Below, piece after piece: positions 60,009-64,000 of a DNA stretch of 64,000 nucleotides. The notes beneath the pieces are model-generated. The model saw nothing but the letters and a program-made list of their open reading frames with translations, made no database searches and was not told where the DNA came from. The translations under genes and the position numbers were made by a program. Origin of the DNA: Rhodanobacteraceae bacterium (GTDB taxonomy: Bacteria > Pseudomonadota > Gammaproteobacteria > Xanthomonadales > SZUA-5); contig JACKOW010000002.1 in the NCBI GenBank assembly GCA_024234055.1, positions 558,001-622,000 on the forward strand, read 5' to 3'. Within the stretch, counting starts at the first letter, position 1; the number at the start of each line of letters is the position of its first letter.

Positions 60009-60363
60009 ATTGATGATGCAGGCCCTGTCCAAGGAAGATCAGGAACTGTTGGCCCGACACGGAGAGCCCGGCTATTTCGCCCAAGCCTTCGGCCTGTTCC
60101 GCGGACCGCTGAGCTGGGTCATCTGGATGGTGTATCTGGTGATCCTCGCGGCCTCGGTACTGAGCTTCTACGCCTTCTGGCAGGTGTATGTCAGCGCCGA
60201 TGCGCTGACCGCAGTGAGATGGGCCACGCTCGGCCTGGTGTTGGTGCAGATCGTGATGATGGGCAAGGGCTTCATGGCCCAGCACCTCGAAACCGGACGC
60301 ATGCTGCGCGAGATCAAGCGCGTGGAACTGCAGCTCTCACTGCTGCGCGGAGCGGGGGTGTAG
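59992..60363 (+). CDS. Small membrane protein coupled to ECF sigma (DUF6768-like)
   Basis: 123-residue protein with an acidic N-terminal part (SKLDELMMQALSKEDQELL), two hydrophobic helices (about 41-62 and 74-93) and a helical basic tail (REIKRVELQLSLLR). It resembles DUF6768 proteins, which sit beside ECF sigma factors. AAGGAG lies 6-7 bases before ATG 59992, and the gene overlaps the sigma factor 3' end. A role as membrane regulator of the sigma factor is likely but not proven. The stop is followed directly by element C. Confidence 0.8.
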   Translation: MSKLDELMMQALSKEDQELLARHGEPGYFAQAFGLFRGPLSWVIWMVYLVILAASVLSFYAFWQVYVSADALTAVRWATLGLVLVQIVMMGKGFMAQHLETGRMLREIKRVELQLSLLRGAGV

Positions 60364-60366
60364 CTG

Positions 60367-60530
60367 GGGGACCGGGGCACGGGGCACGGGGCGCGGGGCA
60401 CGGGGCACGGGGCACGGGAAGGCTGCGGGTCTTCGGATGACGAGGCAAGGTTCAGCACATGAATCCCGGCAGGGATTCCTTGGTGCTCTGCCTTTCCCGT
60501 GCCCCCCTGCCCCCTGCCCCGTGCCCCCTC
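60367..60530. repeat. Inverted-repeat element with tandem 7-nt arms (element C)
   Basis: The left arm holds GGGGACC then GGGGCAC-type units (60367-60415), followed by GGGAAGGC. The right arm has GCCTTTCCC then GTGCCCC, CCTGCCC, CCTGCCC-type units (60490-60530). The core of about 75 bases includes a CCCGGCAGGGATT palindrome (60466-60478). It has the layout of element A at 8508 but a shorter core, and lies directly after the sigma/membrane-protein operon. Confidence 0.83.
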
Positions 60531-60615
60531 TTCATTCCGCTTGACCGGCGTCAGTGCGTCGCGCAAAGGCCGGCACCTAGGATCGATCAGACTTTATCGA
60601 TCCTGGAGCCTTGCC

Positions 60616-61818
60616 ATGAAATCCCTGCTTGCAACCGCGCTATTGCTTTCATTGGGCCTGCCGGCCGCCGCCCAAAACCCGCCTCCGCCCTCGGGTCTGA
60701 CGCTGGACATCCGGCTGCGCTACGAGAAGGTCAGCGATGACGCCTTCAGCCGCGATGCCGATGCCAACACCCTGCGGGCTCGGGTCGGTTGGCGCAGCGA
60801 AACCCGGTCGGGCTGGAGTGTGTTCGGCGAACTCGAGGGCACCGCGAATTTCAACGACGGTTCCTTCAACAACACCCGCAATGGCACCACCCGCTACCCG
60901 GTGGTGGCCGACCCGAAGAACGCCGAACTGAACCAGCTGTACCTCAACTATCAGCCCGATGCCGCCAGCAGGATTACCTTGGGACGGCAGCGACTGGTCT
61001 ACGACAACCAGCGCTTCTTCGGCAATGTCGGCTGGCGCCAGAACGAGCAGACCTTCGATGCCCTCGACGCCACCCGCAGCTTCGGCAACGGCTTCAGTTT
61101 GCGCTACAGTTACCTCGATCGGGTGCAGCGCATCTTCGGCGATGACCACCCCAATCGCGATCTCGGCCGCTGGAATCTGAGCACCCATCTCTTCAGCGCC
61201 AGTCATGCGCTCGGCTCCGGCCTGCTCACCGGCTACGCCCATTTCATCGACAACCAGACGCTGCCGCTGACCTCGCATCGGAATCTGGGCCTGCGCTATG
61301 CGGCCAAGGGCGGACCGGCCGACGGTCTGGGCTGGCTGGCAACACTGGAGTTGGCGCAACAGGACAACCATGCCGATGGCCTGTCGATCATCGACGCCCA
61401 CTACCTGCTGCTGGAAGGCGGTCTGGTCTGGAGCGGCTACACCGGCAAGCTGGGCTTCGAGCAGCTCAGCGGCGACGGACGCTACGCCTTCCAGACACCC
61501 TTTGCCACCGGCCATGCCTTCAATGGCTGGGACGACAAGTTCCTGACCACACCGGTCAACGGATTGAACGATCGCTACGTCAGCGCCGGTGGCCCCCTGG
61601 CCAAGGATGGATGGGCCGCGAAAGCCAGCTGGCTGCTCGCCTTCCACGATTTCAGCGCCGATCGCGGCAGCGCCGACTACGGCACCGAGTGGGATGCACA
61701 ACTGGGCTTCCCGGTAGCCCAGGGTGTGAGCGCCCTGGTCAAGTACGCCAGCTACAATGCCGACAGCTTTGCCCGCGACACCCGCAAGATCTGGCTGCAG
61801 CTGGAGTGGAAGATCTAG
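60616..61818 (+). CDS. Outer-membrane beta-barrel porin-like protein (alginate-export-like)
   Basis: 400-residue exported protein. The signal peptide ends near PAAAQN. The rest is alternating beta strands with aromatic girdles (LTLDIRLRYEKV, GRQRLVYDNQRFFG, ISLGYT-like strands) and ends QLEWKI, an outer-membrane terminal strand. NQLYLNYQPDAASRITLGRQRL (in part: LNQLYLNYQPD) matches the alginate-export/porin family. GGAG lies about 8 bases before ATG 60616. It would form a channel in the outer membrane for a small solute or polymer; substrate unknown. Confidence 0.84.
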   Translation: MKSLLATALLLSLGLPAAAQNPPPPSGLTLDIRLRYEKVSDDAFSRDADANTLRARVGWRSETRSGWSVFGELEGTANFNDGSFNNTRNGTTRYPVVADPKNAELNQLYLNYQPDAASRITLGRQRLVYDNQRFFGNVGWRQNEQTFDALDATRSFGNGFSLRYSYLDRVQRIFGDDHPNRDLGRWNLSTHLFSASHALGSGLLTGYAHFIDNQTLPLTSHRNLGLRYAAKGGPADGLGWLATLELAQQDNHADGLSIIDAHYLLLEGGLVWSGYTGKLGFEQLSGDGRYAFQTPFATGHAFNGWDDKFLTTPVNGLNDRYVSAGGPLAKDGWAAKASWLLAFHDFSADRGSADYGTEWDAQLGFPVAQGVSALVKYASYNADSFARDTRKIWLQLEWKI

Positions 61819-61852
61819 CGCGCGCCGACCGGTAGGCGATCCCGGGATTGCT

Positions 61853-61936
61853 GGGATCGCCGAGTTGCACTCGGCCGCTCTTGACCTCGAACTTCCGAAG
61901 AGCCAAAGCGCCGACTGCAAGTCGGCGATCCCGGGC
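61853..61936. repeat. REP-like repeat with two small hairpins, copy 2
   Basis: GGGATCGCCGAGTTGCACTC (7-bp stem GCCGAGT/ACTCGGC) and, in reverse order relative to copy 1, GCGCCGACTGCAAGTCGGCG (stem GCCGACT/AGTCGGC). It lies between the porin-like gene and the last gene. Confidence 0.72.
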
Positions 61937-62032
61937 AAGGCTACGCCGACACCAATAGTTTTCGTCTCTACGGCAGCCGAATCCCCTATCGTTGCGCCCT
62001 GGTCAACGCTCGCGACGCACAGGGACAGATTC

Positions 62033-64000
62033 ATGGCATGCAAGCACCGCTACTCCCGCGCTCTCCCAGGCATCGTCCTCGGCCTGACGCTGATCGGCAG
62101 CCTCGCCGAAGCCGCGGTTGATTTCGGCGATCTGCACTGGCGATCGATAGGCCCCCATCGCGGCGGTCGCGTGCTGGCGGTGGCCGGCGTGCCCGGGCAG
62201 CCGCAGCACTTCTATTTCGGAGCCGTCAACGGCGGCGTCTGGGAAACCCTGGATGCGGGCCGCACCTGGCAGCCGATCTTCGACGATCAACCGATCGGAT
62301 CGATCGGCGCCATCGCCGTCGCCGACAGTGATCCCAAGGTGCTCTTTGTGGGCACCGGCGAGGCCGACATGCGCTCGGACATCGCCCAGGGCGATGGTGT
62401 CTATCGCTCCGCTGATGGTGGCAAGACCTGGGCCCATGTCGGCCTTGCCGACAGCCAGCAGATCGGGAAGATCCTGATCGATCCAAGCGATGCCGACACG
62501 GTCTATGTGGCGGCCCTCGGTCATCCCTACGGACCCAATGAGGAACGCGGCGTGTTCCGTTCGCGTGATGGCGGACAGCACTGGCAGCGGGTGCTGGGGG
62601 AAGGCAGCGATACCGGCGCCATCGATCTGGCCTTCGAGCCGGGCAATTCCAGGGTGATCTACGCGGCAATGTGGCAAACCCGGCGTACACCCTGGAACAT
62701 CTATCCACCCGCCAATGGCCCGGGCTCCGGCCTGTACAAATCCAGCGATGGCGGCGACAGCTGGCAGCAGATTGTCGGCAACGGCTTTCCTGACAAGGTC
62801 GGCCGGATTGGCGTCGGCATCTCCGCCAGCGCACCGCAGCGGGTGTACGCCATCGTCGACGCTGACGAAGGCGGCTTGTACCGATCCGACGATGCCGGCG
62901 CGCACTGGCGCCGGAGCAGCGCCGACATCCGCCTGTGGCAACGCGGCTGGTACTTCGGACGGGTCACCATCGATCCGGCCAATGCCGACATCGTCTATGT
63001 CCTGAATACCATCGTGCTGCGTTCGGACGACGGCGGCACTCGCTTCGCCGCGAACAAGGGCGACAACACCGGCGACGATTTCCACGAGATGTGGATCGAC
63101 CCCGAGGACTCGAACCGCCAGATTCTGGGCGTGGACCAGGGCGCGATCATCAGCATGAACGGCGGCGCCAGCTGGAGCAGCTGGCACAACCAGCCGACCG
63201 CGCAGATGTATCACGTCAGCACCGACCAGGGCTTCCCCTACCGCGTCTACGGCGCTCAGCAGGACTCGGGCGCCGTCGGCCTGCCGAGTTCAGCCATCGG
63301 CAATGCCCGCATCTCCATGCAGCAGTTCAAGGAAGTCACGGCTGGCGGCGAGAGCGGCATGATCGCGCCCGATCCCACCGACCCCAGCATCATCTATGGC
63401 GGCAACGTCGACCGCCTCGATCTGAAGACCGAGCAAAGCCGCAACATCGACCCCACGCTGGCACAACCGGCCGAGTTGTACCGGCGCACCTGGACCCTGC
63501 CCCTGGCCTTCAATCGGGCCAATCCCAAGGTGCTGTACTGGGCCAATCAGCAACTGTTCCGCACCGAGGATGGCGGCGAGCACTGGACCGTCATCAGTCG
63601 CGATCTGACCCGCGAGGATCCAGGTGCTCCGCCCAATCTGGATGCGATCAGCGCTGCCAACAATCTCGGCACCGGTCCGCGCCGTGGCGTGATCTATTCG
63701 ATTGCCTCATCGCCGCTGGATGCCAAACTGCTGTGGGTGGGTACCGACGACGGGCTGATCTGGCGTTCCGACGACGAGGGTCGCTTCTGGTTTCCGGTGA
63801 CGCCCAACGGCGTTGGTCCCTGGGCGAAGATTGCCGGTCTGGAAGCCTCGGCCTTCAATGCCGACCACGCCTACGCAGCGGTTGATCGTCATCGCATCGA
63901 AGATCGCCGCCCCTACATCTACCGCACCCGCGATCGCGGCCTGACCTGGACGTTGATCGTGGGCGGCATCCGCGATGGCGATTTCGTCAACGCCGTGCGC
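62033..64000 (+). CDS. Exported BNR/sortilin-like propeller protein (partial, runs off right edge)
   Basis: The first 656 codons of an exported protein; the reading frame is open to the last base. The signal peptide ends near LAEAAV. The mature part starts FGDLHWRSIGPHRGGRVLAV, a typical start of VPS10/sortilin-like BNR proteins, and contains repeated Asp boxes (SADGGKTWA, SRDGGQHWQ, SSDGGDSWQ, SDDAGAHWR, TEDGGEHWT, SDDEGRFWF). AGGGA lies about 8 bases before ATG 62033. It resembles the propeller family of the protein at 14223 but lacks its long N-terminal extension. Probably binds or degrades a glycan or protein outside the cell. Confidence 0.87.
   Translation, partial: MACKHRYSRALPGIVLGLTLIGSLAEAAVDFGDLHWRSIGPHRGGRVLAVAGVPGQPQHFYFGAVNGGVWETLDAGRTWQPIFDDQPIGSIGAIAVADSDPKVLFVGTGEADMRSDIAQGDGVYRSADGGKTWAHVGLADSQQIGKILIDPSDADTVYVAALGHPYGPNEERGVFRSRDGGQHWQRVLGEGSDTGAIDLAFEPGNSRVIYAAMWQTRRTPWNIYPPANGPGSGLYKSSDGGDSWQQIVGNGFPDKVGRIGVGISASAPQRVYAIVDADEGGLYRSDDAGAHWRRSSADIRLWQRGWYFGRVTIDPANADIVYVLNTIVLRSDDGGTRFAANKGDNTGDDFHEMWIDPEDSNRQILGVDQGAIISMNGGASWSSWHNQPTAQMYHVSTDQGFPYRVYGAQQDSGAVGLPSSAIGNARISMQQFKEVTAGGESGMIAPDPTDPSIIYGGNVDRLDLKTEQSRNIDPTLAQPAELYRRTWTLPLAFNRANPKVLYWANQQLFRTEDGGEHWTVISRDLTREDPGAPPNLDAISAANNLGTGPRRGVIYSIASSPLDAKLLWVGTDDGLIWRSDDEGRFWFPVTPNGVGPWAKIAGLEASAFNADHAYAAVDRHRIEDRRPYIYRTRDRGLTWTLIVGGIRDGDFVNAVR

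Noticed and set aside
59142..60032. Upstream 297-codon extension of the Cys-rich membrane protein frame
   Set aside because: It would overlap the whole divergent ECF sigma factor gene; ATG 59141 has a ribosome site and a plausible N-terminus.
62003..63214. 403-codon reverse-strand open frame and a 316-codon + frame at 62935-63885
   Set aside because: Both overlap the long + frame at 62033-64000, which has a signal peptide, ribosome site and BNR repeats.

Overview
The window is GC-rich chromosomal DNA, densely packed with genes on both strands. Its makeup suggests a free-living gammaproteobacterium of the Xanthomonadales/Lysobacterales type (Rhodanobacteraceae-like). The clues are many large secreted beta-helix and BNR-repeat proteins, several of which end in an F-x-[DNS]-G-F-E tail; an ECF sigma/Ser-Thr kinase pair; REP-type extragenic palindromes; and an HscC/J-protein pair. 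This placement is inferred from gene content only. I saw no rRNA, tRNA, CRISPR array, transposase or phage genes.

Layout. 1-14 kb is mostly housekeeping and accessory metabolism: an AraC-type regulator, 3-methyladenine DNA glycosylase (tag), a ClC channel/antiporter, a signal-peptidase-I-like protein with Gln at the catalytic-Lys position, an exported amidohydrolase, an MBL-fold lipoprotein, an NhaC antiporter, a translationally coupled class-IV aminotransferase/sulfotransferase-like pair, a PAS + MBL pair and an APC permease. 14-26 kb carries secreted proteins (BNR-repeat protein, PA-domain metalloprotease-like protein, a protein with a C-terminal membrane anchor), a GNAT, a PhyH-type dioxygenase, a FAD monooxygenase and a second exported amidohydrolase. 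26-29 kb is an ATGA-coupled ECF sigma factor and TPR-containing Ser/Thr kinase. 29.6-36 kb holds a beta-helix protein, a VWA protein with four tandem Ig-like repeats, a further exported protein and an acyltransferase-3. 36.7-39 kb is a TetR-hydrolase-nitroreductase operon with a palindromic operator.

39-42.4 kb is an HscC-type Hsp70 with a membrane J-domain partner. 42.6-53.8 kb is a same-strand block of four large exported proteins, all carrying the DGFE-like signature, with a NarL-type two-component system embedded in it. 53.8-56.7 kb is a reverse-strand operon (FMN-binding protein, ApbE, four-helix His-rich membrane protein, beta-barrel protein) preceded by a Fur-box-like palindrome; I read it as a candidate iron-regulated extracytoplasmic flavin/heme electron-transfer module. 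57-60.4 kb holds an unknown exported protein coupled to a Cys-rich membrane protein, divergent from an ECF sigma factor coupled to a small membrane protein. 60.6-64 kb has a beta-barrel porin-like protein and a BNR/sortilin-like exported protein cut by the right edge.

The intergenic regions are unusually rich in structured repeats. Besides REP-like hairpins, there are four long inverted-repeat elements whose arms are tandem 7- or 8-nt units (8508-8864, 36559-36665, 56989-57063, 60367-60530). Two of them share a 35-nt core, inserted in opposite orientations, at 32/35 identity. These elements, the DGFE tail family and the Fur-linked flavin operon are the most interesting observations.
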